Source: Heterobilharzia americana (Eukaryota > Platyhelminthes > Trematoda > Strigeidida > Schistosomatidae). From it: a stretch of 64,000 nucleotides of DNA. This document shows positions 11,881-23,790 of this stretch, in pieces; positions within the stretch are counted from its first letter, which is position 1; every line of letters begins with the position of its first letter. The notes below the pieces were generated by a model. It had not been told where the DNA came from. It was given only the letters and a program-made list of their open reading frames with translations, and searched no databases. The stretch covers positions 44,195,934-44,259,933 of the forward strand of contig OX104127.1 in the NCBI GenBank assembly GCA_944470555.2, given 5' to 3'. The position numbers and the translations under genes are program-made.

Positions 11881-11926
<46 letters not shown>
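11881..11926. repeat. (AT)n microsatellite
   Basis: About 23 AT units immediately after the right palindrome arm. Confidence 0.95.
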
Positions 11927-12899
11927 TCTGTTCATTCACTGACACAAATGTGTATTTCATTTAGCAAATATTTCACTAATTGACGACATACTTTAAGATA
12001 TACTTCCCGAAATTCCAGTAGGGAATTATAACTTGTAAAGCCAAAGGAAATAAAGGAGTTGGCAGGTGACAGATAAAATTAGATTATGGACACATTGGAC
12101 AGCAAGTCATCTGAACTTAAAATATAACGAACCATTGGATTCAGATTCATTGACTGATAGTAGTAGGCTGCAAACACTGAAGACTTTAATTCTAATGTCA
12201 TACTTATGGTATTACTGTGTTAGTTACTAGATGTTAATCAGTTGGAAACTTCCTAGTTTACTCAGAATGTCCAGACATGAGCTTCACTTTTAAAGACTAG
12301 CTAGTATATTTCATAAGGAGAGCTGACAAAAAACTGCATGTCAGTTTTCCTTGTTTTCAACCAGTAATTTTAACACAAATCGTTAGTGATTCTTAAGGGA
12401 AAATGGATAAATCTTTGTAGTTTTAGCTAAGTTTTGATGAAGCAAGACATTACTATCCGAATGGCTGTATAATTTCATTGACGAGATGTACATACCGTCA
12501 ATTTAAGCCAATATCAACTTCAATTGCTCTTATATTCTGTTTATTTATCACATTTACTCTAGTCTTATTATACCATGGGTTCATCGACTTCTAACTGACA
12601 TTTAACTACCATGACTATTCACAAATCCTCTTAACAACAACAAATAAACACTTACTACCTCAGTAATGAATGAAAACAGATTATGACCAATATGATTAAC
12701 TAAATGCTGCATTACTACAGGGTACAATAACTACATGTGAATACTAACGACACTACATACCAAAATGAGTTTCAGTATATGATAACAAGATGGATGGCAT
12801 TCATTTTAAGAGAATGAGCTCCTCAGTCAATCCAAAATGGAGATATATATTTATGGGGAAATAGAAAGCTGTACATACCAATAGCGGGTTTTGAGAGTG
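11927..12899. other. non-coding stretch, nothing recognised
   Basis: No supported gene, RNA or repeat was seen. Confidence 0.5.
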
Positions 12900-13264
12900 G
12901 CATCTCTTCTGCTAGTTAAAAACATTTTTTCAGATTGGAATTCATCATGAACTGATGTTAGTTGGGGGGACATTGGAAACCTGGGAAAACTGGGCAACTG
13001 TTTTTTCCTAGGGTGGGACTCTTCTGAAGTGCACACCCCATGATCCCACACATCACGAGTCGAATACAGGACCTTCAGGTTCCGTGGCCACGTCACCACT
13101 GAGCCAAAGAGTTGGGATCTAAAGGTTCACATTTCCTGCTCCTGTCAGTTCACGATAAAGCGCGACCAGTGGAGCCAACCAAGTTGAACATGAGGACAGT
13201 TACTCAACGACGACATTGAATGGAGGTCGCGCTATATTGTGGACTAACAGAAGCAGGAAATATG
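12900..13264 (-). mobile_element. tRNA-like SINE, second family, minus copy
   Basis: Same family as 5735-5965. On the minus strand it has an A-box-like TGGCTCAGTGGTGACGTGGC and a B-box-like GTATTCGACTCGTG. Its 5' side (13130-13170) is repeated in inverted orientation at 13210-13250, so a plus-oriented copy abuts it head to head. Confidence 0.6.
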
Positions 13265-13500
13265 GATCAATGGATTCCGACCCAGTGGTTCACTGGTAAC
13301 AAGTGACCGCTGAACTTGAATATACCGGGTTCCAGCCCTATGGGTGGGGTCATAGGCGCGCAATGCAGAGGAATCTGATTTCTGAACGAAACAGTTGTTC
13401 AGTGCTCTCAGGTTTTCAGTGTTTCTTCAACTGATGTCAGCGCATGATGAATCCCAACCTGAAGTTAATTACTATGTCTCCACAAACCTCCAGGTTAAAA
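13265..13500 (+). mobile_element. tRNA-like SINE, second family, plus copy
   Basis: In plus orientation it has an A-box-like CCAGTGGTTCACTGGTAACA and a B-box-like GGGTTCCAGCCC, followed by the family tail (…AACAGTTGTTCAGTGC…). It faces the minus copy at 12900-13264, giving a long imperfect hairpin. Confidence 0.55.
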
Positions 13501-14217
13501 CATCTGTTGCCCAAACAAGAAACTTAAAACTCGTCGATCTGTCAAGGAAACGATGTATATTACAAACAAGTTGATTGCATCCCTTCATGTTAAAAAATGA
13601 TAGTAAAACTTCAATCCTTACAAGCAGTTCATCACTTTAGAATGATGAAACGGTTTCTGAATTATTGATAAAACTTCACAAAGCCTAAAATACTTAAATA
13701 AGAGCATTCTTCATCTAGCAACCATTGTATCAACAACTAAGAACATAGAAGTTGATCCGCAGAACAAAAGTGTTGATGCACTTCACTGAATGATATAAAT
13801 AGTTCGAACTACATGGTGCATCCAAACCTTGCTGCATCCACTGAAGTTCAGACAATCAGATAGCATCACACCCTATAAGCAATACATATAGCTTGCTATT
13901 TAAGCTGAGTTTAGAGATCTGTAGCATTGGTCAAGTTATCTTAAGTGAAAGTTTTCGAACAAGTAGCTGGGTATTTTGGATACATTTTAGAGTCACTATG
14001 AGAGTATATTTTTTTCTCAAAATACTACTGAAGTACTTAAATCCATCTGAGAGAATCACATAGCTGTTCGGTGCCTAAATTGTCATCTATTGGAGGTAGT
14101 GTCCTACCCTTGTTGTCGTTATTCTGAATATATTCGAAATTCACTGTTCTGTTTATCTGTACCCAACCTTAATACTGAACACAATGTTTACTGTCAAACT
14201 GTTTTCTTATTTTAAAG
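13501..14217. other. probable intron upstream of the FN3 exon
   Basis: No upstream coding exon is recognisable. It ends in the acceptor TTTTCTTATTTTAAAG before 14218. Confidence 0.4.
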
Positions 14218-14356
14218 GTCGCTTACACTGGTCCTGAACATGTTTGTCGTCTGGAAGGCCTACATCTGAATACAACCTATCGATTTCGCATTCGATCTAC
14301 TAATGGAATTAGCCAAAGTGCTTACAGTGATATTGTTGCAATAAAAACAGCTCGTC
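14218..14356 (+). CDS. TRIM9/TRIM67-like E3 ligase, FN3-domain exon
   Basis: This internal exon encodes the C-terminal half of a fibronectin type III domain. It includes GLHLNTTYRFRIRS and AYSDIVAIKTA, the pattern that closes the FN3 domain of class I (C-I) TRIM proteins just before B30.2/SPRY. The acceptor is TTAAAG and the donor GTAAGT at 14357. The exon is 139 nt, starts in phase 0 and ends after one base of a codon, which matches the next exon. TRIM9-class proteins are RING E3 ubiquitin ligases with B-boxes, coiled coil, COS box, FN3 and SPRY, linked to microtubules and neurons in animals. The RING, B-box, coiled-coil and first FN3 parts must lie upstream and were not identified in this window. 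Confidence 0.8.
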
Positions 14357-16014
14357 GTAAGTAATCATACATTCCGTTTACCATAAGATTTGATCTTACA
14401 CAGACTGAAAAGTTAGATTTTATCATACAACCAATAGTAGCTTTAGTATTTTAATTCTACAACTTTTGATGTTTATCTAACTCCTTTCACTTCAATCTAC
14501 CTATTCCACTTGCGGTACAAGTGGGATATTTATTGGTCCAATTCAAGTGGAGGATACGGTGTCACAATGTACTACATTCTATCATATTTTCATGTCCTGT
14601 GATGTTTCAGCTGGTGGGGATCGCAGAAGAATAGTGGTTTATAGCTAGTAAAAACCCTGTAGTCTCATAAGAATATCATTTTTGGTCTGAATTAAGAAAT
14701 GCCAAAACAATCTGTTGGGACAAAAAGTACCTAATATGCAGACGTAAAGTTTATGAAGGTTATTTCCTCAGAAGTTGAAGCAATAGAATTTTTTTTTAGA
14801 ATATCATGTTATTCTAAAAGGTAGGGTTATTTATTGACGGTAAGCTTAGTGATTTGAATCATACACGAGGCCTTTATTCACATGTGGAGCTTCTTATTCT
14901 ATGAGTAGGAAACTACGCTCTACATTTTCGACTATTAAAAATGAATTGCGTCAGCTGTCATTGAAAAGCTGAATTTCACCAAAATATATTTCAGTAATCT
15001 TCAGCAACCAGTTAAGGGTAGTCACGTCAATAGATAGGAACTTCACTCCATCAACCGACTGTTCGAAAGTGGCTAGTTGATGGTGGCAGATTTTCTTTAT
15101 GAGTTATCATGCTGTTTATTTCGATGGCGTTTTGACAAAAGATGGGCTAACTGACATAAGTCAGAGAACTATTAGAAAAGGCAAAACTAATTTTGCTTAT
15201 CTATGAGTGGTTCCCAATGTTGATGATGAAATGTTTTGTCCTACCGAATACTTCAACTAGATAACTTAATCATGATTATTACTGTGTAGTTCCACGCGGA
15301 AACCCCTGTTTTTTCAGCATATAAATATTTAAAACTACTTTTTTCTAAGAACTTTTAGTGTGAACGGTGTACTATGCTAATAAATATGAAAAATATCACA
15401 ATAAATGAAGAAATTAACTGAAATTACTCATTTCTCCTACTATTTGCACCGAATAATGACCACTAATGTTAACAACGCCGCATAAAGCATACATAGCAAC
15501 ATACTGGATATTGGTAGTCGTTCTTTTATACATACTGATCGTGTCGAGGTTAATTGAAAGATAAAATTTCACACAGTTAAGTTTCATTTTTCTAGTTAAG
15601 GAGTTCTAAAACGGACTTTCATAATCACTTGATCATATTACATTGGATTATCGTAAAGTCGTATTGTGAATAATGATTGTTTTTACAGTTTTTAATAATT
15701 GTGGATTTCGATATTTCTTATTTCAACGGAAACTAGAGTATAAGTGGCTAATTTAATTCCACTTAACCTGGTAATGTTTACAAAATAAAGCTAATACAAA
15801 TCATCAATTCATGCCTAAGAAACCAACCTCTTTTTATCCATCAGATAGACAAGATGTAGTTTAAAAATTCATTAATAAATATATGTTAGAGAGATTTATA
15901 TCATCTATGAGAAATTAGTAAACATCCAGACTTTGTAGAAGTTCTCTTTCTCTTATTTATGGTTGATGATTAATCATTTGGTTACATTCATTCAGAACAT
16001 ATATCAAGTAAACC

Positions 16015-16880
16015 CAGAAAGTTCAAAGCTAGGATCGGAAAAGCAAGACAGGCGTTCATTTACCTGAAACCAGTGTGGAGATCTTCTGCACTCAGCATGT
16101 GGAACAAGATCCGGATTTTCAACACCAACGTCTAGTCAGTGCTTCTATATGATGGTTGAGAGACTTGGCGCTTCACGAAAAGCATTTCCAACAAACTGCA
16201 GACATACGTCAGCAACAACTGCCACCTACGCTCACTCGATACTGAAGATCAGATGACTGGAAAGAATAAACAACAAGGAACTCTGGCTGGTGACGAACCA
16301 ACGAAGCAAGAACCTATCACTTAACAAATATGCAGAAGAAGAAAGTGGAGATGGATTGGGCATGCACTGAGAAGACCACTGGGGGACATCACCCGCCAGG
16401 TACTCGAGTGGAACCCAGATGGGAAACGACGAGTTGCGCGTTCTAGGTGAGCATGATATGGAGGAGATGGTGTGAGGAAGAAATGAAAGCTTGTGGGCTG
16501 TCATGGAGCCAGGTTGAAAAGATTTCAGAGAAGAGAGCGGAATGGAGACGTGTTACTGAATCCCTATGTTCCATTAGGAACCCAAGGAACAAATTAATAA
16601 ATATAATGTAATAAACTCAGGAAGTTACTCAGTCCTTTAAAAAGTCTAACTGCATAGTCTAAATGAGCAGAACTTAACAACGCTATACCGAATCTCACTA
16701 TTTTCTCACTCCTCTTTCCTTTCTTCTCATACTTTATATTTCTTTTGACTGCATTCACTTATCTTCATCCTTCACCTCACTACCTTTTTACTTGATGTGC
16801 TGATATGAGGTGTGGCAACTCGGACCGTTACGCAGTAATGCCTGGTCCTATGTTGATAATGATGATAATGATGATGAAAT
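16015..16880 (+). mobile_element. RTE-like non-LTR retrotransposon, 3' fragment
   Basis: The sequence at 16032-16565 matches, at high identity by eye, the 3' third of the element at 46766-50158 (49585-50145). It encodes the decayed C-terminal part of the reverse-transcriptase ORF in several frames. The tail (16790-16880) ends in a (GAT)n-rich microsatellite and resembles, in inverse, 28600-28690. It is 5' truncated, as expected for target-primed reverse transcription. The open frame on the opposite strand at 16232-16504 is a shadow. Confidence 0.75.
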
Positions 16881-17344
16881 GAGCAGAAGCTATTGAGAAG
16901 TTCAATTATTATTTACAGTCTAATATTTACAGCATGGTTATTGACTAAATGAAAATGAATTAGTTTCTTTATACATTACTTTTTAGTTGTACTAGTCACC
17001 AATTATTAGTTATCCAAGTATTTTATTCATATCCTTCTATACGATTTATCATTCTTACTGTTATCTTTGGTGTTATTTGACTCACTTCCTCTGTATTGTT
17101 ACTTTAACTTAAGGGTTTATTTTTGGTGCTTATATCGTTAAAAAATTTTCCGTTTTATTTATTAATGTTTATATGGAAGAAATCACTACTATTTAGGAAC
17201 TAGATTAAAAAAGTTTTCAGAAAACAAACCTGGAAAACTGTCATGGCTTGTTATAGAAGATACGAATAATATTAAAATAATAGTACCATGAAGCTGTTTT
17301 AAAACTATTCCATGTTTTCAGTTAAAGAATCAATAAAAATCTGG

Positions 17345-17490
17345 AAGCACCTGGAAGCTGTTTCGCCCTAGTGTGGAATTCCTTAGTAGTGCGCACCCAT
17401 AACACCGTCAAGGGGTTGAACCTAAGGCCTTCAAGCTTTGTGGCTAACATGTTACCACTGAGCCAGTGGGTCAAAATGCAACAGTCAAAA
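17345..17490 (-). mobile_element. tRNA-like SINE, second family
   Basis: Shows the shared block of the 5735-5965 family, with an A-box-like TGGCTCAGTGGTAACATG and a B-box-like TAGGTTCAACCCC on the minus strand. It lies in the intron of the TRIM9-like gene. Confidence 0.6.
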
Positions 17491-18717
17491 TCCTCCTACT
17501 TCTAATAATTCTTGGCATAGTGTGACTTGATGAGATCATGGGTACCCACTAATGAGGAACCCCACAATAGGACGTTTTTGATAGTTTATGAGGATTACCG
17601 CCGTGAAATCGATCAGTTTCCTATAAACTTCCAAAGTACTTCATGTGTATTTATTCACAAGACAGGCTAGTTAAAAAGATTCAAGTAGTTTGAAATCTCA
17701 CGGAAAAGACAAACTCAATATGTTATTCAGCAACCCAGCAAAGGTTCAGTACTGCACTTTGAGCCATATTTGATGGGTTAGGGTTAGTGCAACTCCCCTG
17801 TTACCAACGTCAAAGTCTCCGGAAAGAGTTTTAAACAAGGATTAGTTACTGAATAATCAAAAATCCTTTACTAATAAGCCATGGCATAAATAAACAACTT
17901 TTCCTGACTAACTAGTCTGTTCATATCTATTGGAGTATCTCTCGAATTTCTACAGTGGACCAAATTATAATTTGGTAAAGAATGACTCATTTATTATGGT
18001 TCTCATTTCTGCTTGTAGATTTCTATGTGTACATTGTTTAATTCTAATTTTGTTTAGTTCTTTCAACTAGCTAATGATGAGTGTGTAATTTGAATTATCC
18101 AATAGTTAAGGTTAAGTCATAACTCATAAGTTCAACTTCAAAATTTAATCAGACAATTGTTTGACGTTTAAATCCCCACAAAGTGACTGACGAAATGATG
18201 CATATGATATGAATAATTTTCATTTATTTATAACTATTAATGGTATTCGGTATACAATGGATGAACGTCCATTAGTTTCGATCTAATGTTACTCAATACT
18301 CATTCAAAATTATGCAACTATGAATGGATTGAATGAATCATCTGCATAAAATGTTAATCATAGACTATTTGGAAAAAAAACAAAAGAAGCCTTCCATAAT
18401 TCTGAGTTGTTTGATAACTTGTATAAAGATCATTCTATACGGCTATTCCTATTAAACTGAACTCGAATTTCGAATATTTCTTTTGCAAGACCTTCGTTTT
18501 TATAATCGTAATGTGACCAAGAATTTATATGTCAACATAAAAACTTTAGTCTGAAATTCAGTATATTCTTATGATGTGTCATAGAAGAAAATACGTTCTG
18601 TTCTTGAAATCTTTTTATTTCATTGCTATCAAAACCCCTCAATAGTCTCATTAATAAGTACAATAATGATAATAATAATAATGTCTTCTAATTTATCTTC
18701 ACCTTTTTTTCTTACAG

Positions 18718-18957
18718 TTGTGTCTTTTGTTATGAGCCCATCATCGGGACCTCCTTCATCAATTAATGGCCTAAAACTAACTTCTGATGGATGTACTGTC
18801 AGCGCTCAAGGAGACCTGGAAGATCGTGTTCTCTTGGGTGATATCGGCCTATCAGATGGAATTCACTACTGGGAATGGCATATTGAACAGTATGATGGTA
18901 GAGGGCAACCTTCTTTCGGGATAGCTTTGGCTCAAGTGAGTAGAGATAGAATGCTTG
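18718..18957 (+). CDS. TRIM9/TRIM67-like E3 ligase, SPRY exon 1
   Basis: A 240-nt exon encodes the N-terminal part of the B30.2/SPRY domain. Diagnostic pieces are DRVLLGDIGLSDGIHYWEWH and QPSFGIALAQVSRDRMLG, which parallel the DRVVLG…GIHYWE and AFGVA…MLG motifs of TRIM9/TRIM67. The acceptor CTTACAG and donor GTAAGT (18958) are canonical. Both ends are phase 1, so it joins in frame to the FN3 exon before it and to the exon at 30757. An in-frame ATG at 18666 lies upstream of the acceptor, inside the intron, and is not the start. SPRY domains bind protein partners. Confidence 0.88.
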
Positions 18958-20334
18958 GTAAGTGATCCATTATTAACTTGAATACTCTCTAGAAATTCTA
19001 ACTAATAATTAGTGAAACAATTTGTCCAAGAGGTTGTTGATTTCATGCAGATTCCCATAGCTCCCAGTGTTTTAAAATGTTATCAGTATTCGATGAACCT
19101 CCTTACTATTCGACTTTTGTTAGTTTTAAACAAAAATTCTTGTTAAGTACCACCTTCAGGTCAATTTTTCACAGTCTTCTTGGTTTATGTTAGTTATCAT
19201 AAACAAGTCTACTGAAACTAAGTAAATCGTAGTTAGAACACGTGTAAACATGATTTTACAACAGAATATGATTAGTAAACAAATGGTTAGGGTTACCAGC
19301 GGAAAACTGGTATATGAGTTAATTGGTATCGATCATGTAGAAGACGTAATCACCCTGTTTGAATAACTTTTATAATGATTGGGTACTGAAGAATGATAAT
19401 TGCCTATCATTACTCAAAAACGATGGCATATAAATGGTGAATGGGTTCCATGAGTCAACCCCAAGATAAGTCTCGAACAGAAGACCAGAGCTTTGTAGCC
19501 AGATATGCGAATGGAATTTATCCTAAAATCTTCAGTGGTGTTTCTACTTTTAAACTAACACTTACAATTAGAGATGCTGCTTCTACTACTTAACAACTTT
19601 GGCATCACTCATAAGCCACAAAAGCCATAGGAAATGAAAAACTGTGTACTGTGTTGCCACTTACTTCAGTACTCTGAAATGTGTAAACCCAACAAGTGTA
19701 AATCTACGGCAAGTAACAAAATTAGTTCACTTCACCAGAAATCTATTTCTGGTACGCATCCTCAGTACTGGTGATAATGTGTGGAAATCGTAAAGTGAGT
19801 ATGGGCACGAGTTTACTGTAATACTATCTGGTATTAATTTGCTCGCAGCATGATACACTTAACTAGCTGTGGTCGAATCTTAACTATTCCAAAATGAATA
19901 AATACCAAAAGATTGAAGCTACTGTCTGTGTATATATAATAACATTCAGCTTCCAGAACAATTATTGGTTGAAATGTTCAAGATACATAAAGATGTGATC
20001 AAGATTTTCATAATCCGACCTTCAGACAACAAATAACGATGAAGGACTGTATGAAGGTGAGGGTGGGGGGGCAGCAAGCCTTAATGTAACTCAGTGTTAG
20101 CATGTCTAGTCTCAACAGTGGGGATGGTGGTTTTCTCTGTCTTACTTTGCTGCAGTGCGACTGAAATTACAAAACCTTGGTCCTAAGCTTCGTATCGATT
20201 ACCTCCAACTACCTAAAAATGTCTCCCATCGTACATAGATGTTAGGCACAAATGTTGAAAAACTATTTGTCCTAGGACCGCTGAATTCCTACGCTGTTTG
20301 ATAGATGATACTTTGCCATTAAGTCTGTTTTCAT

Positions 20335-20445
20335 CAGGAAGTGACATCAGTTGGAAAACTATCTAAAACTGCAGGACACTGAACAGCTGTTTCGTTGTAC
20401 TACAGAACTCATTAGCTGTGCTCACCCATGATCATGACAGTAACT
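20335..20445 (-). mobile_element. tRNA-like SINE fragment, second family
   Basis: Only the tail part of the 5735-5965 family is kept (…GAACAGCTGTTTCGT…GTGCTCACCCATGATC). The A- and B-box region is missing. Confidence 0.45.
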
Positions 20446-22324
20446 GGTAGTAAAATTTGATACTGTTTATGTTAATGGTCTTTCGGTTGACCTGCTATTT
20501 ATGTTTTCTCGTGTTTACATTCAAACACCACTTTATGAATGGTGTTGAATCATGCTTAACACCGATCTGTATGCGTTGTCGCAAATACTTCATGATTTAT
20601 ATGAGACTATACTATACTATTGTTTGCTCTCTTTTAAGTGCTTCCGAGAAATGTCATTGAAAGAAGATATGAGGAAGTTAAAGTCTTATGACAGAACAGC
20701 AGACTAAGCATCGCCGACGGTTAAGTGCATATTACTAGGCAAAACATAAAGATTGGCTGATATTCTGTGAACGTCCAGAAACTCAGATGACTTAAATATG
20801 TGTTACATACTGGCTCATCGTTTTCTTTAGTATACGATGTCATCAGGAAAAGGATTAAAACAGTAGAAGGCTGACAGTAACTAGATTAAGAGATATGAGC
20901 AGCACATGAGATTTTTGTCGACTGGTCTCAACTATGCAGAGGAGTGCAGACTGTCTCTTCGAGATCCTCAAGATGTTAGTAATAAATGGCTAGAGATTAT
21001 CACTGCCATAGTTTAAAATAAATGGTAGAGAAGCAAATGTATTCTGTTTTTATCGTTTCTAAAGCTCTGAACATTATACTGATCTTCGTCTTTTTATTCT
21101 CTGTACACTCATATCATTTAAAATATTTTATAACATACTGTCGTATTCCTATTTTCCCGTTGTTTGTGTTCTACTACTGTGACAACTCAAACGGATTCAC
21201 TTCCATGCAGGGTGGACATTATTCTACGTGTTTATCTGATGTGGTTGCACCTACCTCACTGAGCTTTCAGCCAGTACATATTCATACTCTATCCTATCTG
21301 ATGTGATATCTAGAGACAACCAGGGGGATAAGTAGCTGAATAACGACCCCATCCAATCCCTTCATTCATGCTCATGAGAAGTATTTATCATTTGATTCTA
21401 AGTCCGTAGTGGGAAATGCACCCTGGTTCTCTTTAAATCACTTTAACCTTGAGGACCACAACAGATATATCGTGCATAACGATAAGTATAAACTCAAATA
21501 TATTGCACTTTTCTTACAGGCTTCTACGTGTCATATCGACAAATGTAGCCATTTAGTCTAACCCGTTCATACACGCGGTGCCTATTCCGATCCGTTTAAC
21601 TGGACAGTATAGATGGCCGTTAAAATAATGAAAATGACTGACTATCTGGCACACAAACGTGTACTTGGTTGCTGAGATGTATTGATTTATTCCTAATTTA
21701 CCTTTAAGCCTAATTGGTTAACCTGCATCGCATATATCCTAGCAGTCTAGATGGCCTTACTATTTGGTTTGTGTTTCCGCATAGTTTGTTGCAGCTGACT
21801 AGCTGAAAAGTGAATTTTCTATATATACAGATAGATTGTTAACCGTAAAAGAAAACTTCACATTCGTCTTTATTAGAATCGAAATTATAATTTGGTTATT
21901 TGAAGAAATGATTTGCTTTAGGCGAAATTTTAATCCCCAGAGATGATGAATATTTTCCTTAATTAAACAACCTTTAATTTAAATGAAAACAACTAGAGCA
22001 AGACCACATACATTCGGCTGGTAAAACTGTCAGTTTGACTGACCTTTCTATAGATGTAAAGTCTTTTTGTTCAAGACAAAGAAAGCAGAATGAAATGAAA
22101 TTTGTTTAAGTGTTGTATGTGATGTTTGATTTCCACCAAACATCTGTTATAAATCTAGCTTTAGATAATAATAAATAACTGTGATATAAACCAGTCACCT
22201 GGCTTTCTTTACTTCATGTATCAGTAAGAAGAGAAGAAGCATCAGTTGCGATCGGAATGATGTTAATCCGATCATAAAAGCTGATTGAAATATAGCGAAG
22301 TAGGGCCGTAGTGATTTACATTAA

Positions 22325-22490
22325 CGATTCATAGTGGCTAACAGTTGAATCCAAGATGCGCGTTTCATCCTGTTTGGGATTGGTCAACTGGATGTGCCTG
22401 CCTCCCGGTAAGTGATGTTGCTTCCACCAAAAACTCAAACGTGACAACGACCACTCCAAATGCCAGTGCATTGTCCACTAGAAAACCAAG
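22325..22490 (-). mobile_element. Sm-alpha SINE fragment
   Basis: Minus orientation, containing the hammerhead segment and part of the tRNA-like head. The tail is missing or diverged. Confidence 0.6.
22341..22402 (-). ncRNA. decayed hammerhead ribozyme motif
   Basis: The minus strand reads ACATCCAGTTGACCAATCCC, then AAACAGGATGAAACGCGCATC. The catalytic CUGANGA box is changed to TTGACCA, so it should be inactive. GAAA and stem I are kept. Confidence 0.55.
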
Positions 22491-23440
22491 TGACGACTTA
22501 ATGATTTAGTCAGGAAATCCAAGCTTTCTCAATTCAAACTTCAGTGAATGATCTCATATGCTACTGATCATTATTGTACCATCCACAGAAAGTATTGGTG
22601 GTAAAAATGAACTGAAACCCTAAAATGACTGCAATGTATTACAGTGATGTAATCAATGAGTAATATGTCCCAAATAAGTATGTAACACACTTCTGTGATT
22701 TGAAAGATAAATAATCTTTACAATGGAAAGAACCCACTTAGCATAAATGAAACATCTTATCTACAAATCATTTACCAACTAGTTCAGATAAATTTCCTAA
22801 ATTTGTGTTTGTTTAATTATCTTTCAATGGGTACGAATGAACTTTAACCACAAGTCAATTAAATCATTTGATAATTATGAATTAGTCAGCATCACATCAT
22901 GAGACTTCACTACCAATTGAAATCTGCTGATCGGAATAAATACTAAAATCAGTAGATTGAATAATTCAATGAAACTCACAGACTAAGTCCAAGTATATGC
23001 ACTGGGCTATGAGATAAATTTACTACATGAAGGTTAATTTTATTTTATAATTTCTACAATCTATTTCGGTCAGATTGGGTTCAAACCTACAATCTACTAG
23101 ATGGAAACCGATTGTTTGATATAATCAGCCATAGCTAAATAATAAACAACACAGTAGTGCACCACAACATAGTAAACATATTGCTGATGAGTGCGAAAAG
23201 TGAAGAGAACCAGGTGAACTACAGCCTCATACCTATGTACTCATAACATCTAATTTTGAAATAATCTTTATTAATTTAAGTACATTCTTGAGTAAGGTTT
23301 CAGCACTTTGAATATGAAAATATCCAAGTGGCAGACATTTATTTTATCGAAAGACTAACAAATCAATAAAATTTTAGAAACCACTTAGTATAGATCTTCC
23401 ATTGCCTGCAAACAACTAACTAAGAATAACATCTATAGTA

Positions 23441-23560
23441 ATGATGGATAGTAGCTAGCAGTGGTATCCAGGATGCGCATTTCGTTCTATTTGGGACTCG
23501 TCAGCTGGATGTACCTGCCTCCTAGTGAGTGATGTTGTTCCCCTTGGGACAATTATACTA
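23441..23560 (-). mobile_element. Sm-alpha SINE fragment with intact-looking hammerhead core
   Basis: Minus orientation. Both sides of the hammerhead are present but most of the tail is missing. It is followed closely by a second SINE of the other family (23583-23790). Confidence 0.65.
23461..23517 (-). ncRNA. hammerhead ribozyme, best-preserved core in the window
   Basis: The minus strand has GTACATCCAG, CTGACGA, GTCCCAAATAGAAC, GAAA, TGCGCATC, then CTGGATACCAC. All conserved core boxes are present. Stem I pairs well (ATCCAG with CTGGAT). Stem II has one C-A mismatch from a G-to-A change. Cleavage is expected after the C of GCATC. Confidence 0.7.
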
Positions 23561-23582
23561 AGAATATCATCAAAATAACATC

Positions 23583-23790
23583 AGTTGAAGAAATATTGGA
23601 AGCCTGAGGGCACCAAACACCTGCTTCATCCTAGTAAGAGGCTTCTCAGCAGTGTGCACCCACGATCCCGCCAGGAATCGAACCCAGGACCTCCAGGCTC
23701 CATAACCAGCATGTTACTATTGAGCCATCGGGTCGGAATCCAATGGTCCATATTTCCAACTTCTGTCAGTTCACGATATAGCACGACCAT
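23583..23790 (-). mobile_element. tRNA-like SINE, second family
   Basis: The minus strand has A-box-like TGGCTCAATAGTAACATG and an excellent B-box (GGTTCGATTCC near 23673-23683). It ends with the shared 5' block at 23750-23788. The plus-strand frame over it is accidental. Confidence 0.65.

Larger units (their letters stand above)
14357..18717 (+). other. intron of the TRIM9-like gene
   Basis: About 4.36 kb with a GTAAGT donor and a TTTTTTTCTTACAG acceptor. It holds a non-LTR retrotransposon 3' fragment (16015-16880) and a tRNA-like SINE (17345-17490). No other gene was seen. Confidence 0.75.

Noticed and set aside
16232..16504. 90-codon minus-strand open frame
   Set aside because: It is a shadow opposite the RTE-like 3' fragment.
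21022..21306. 94-codon hydrophobic plus-strand frame in the TRIM9-like intron
   Set aside because: AT-driven hydrophobic composition, no splice signals or promoter noted and no family match.
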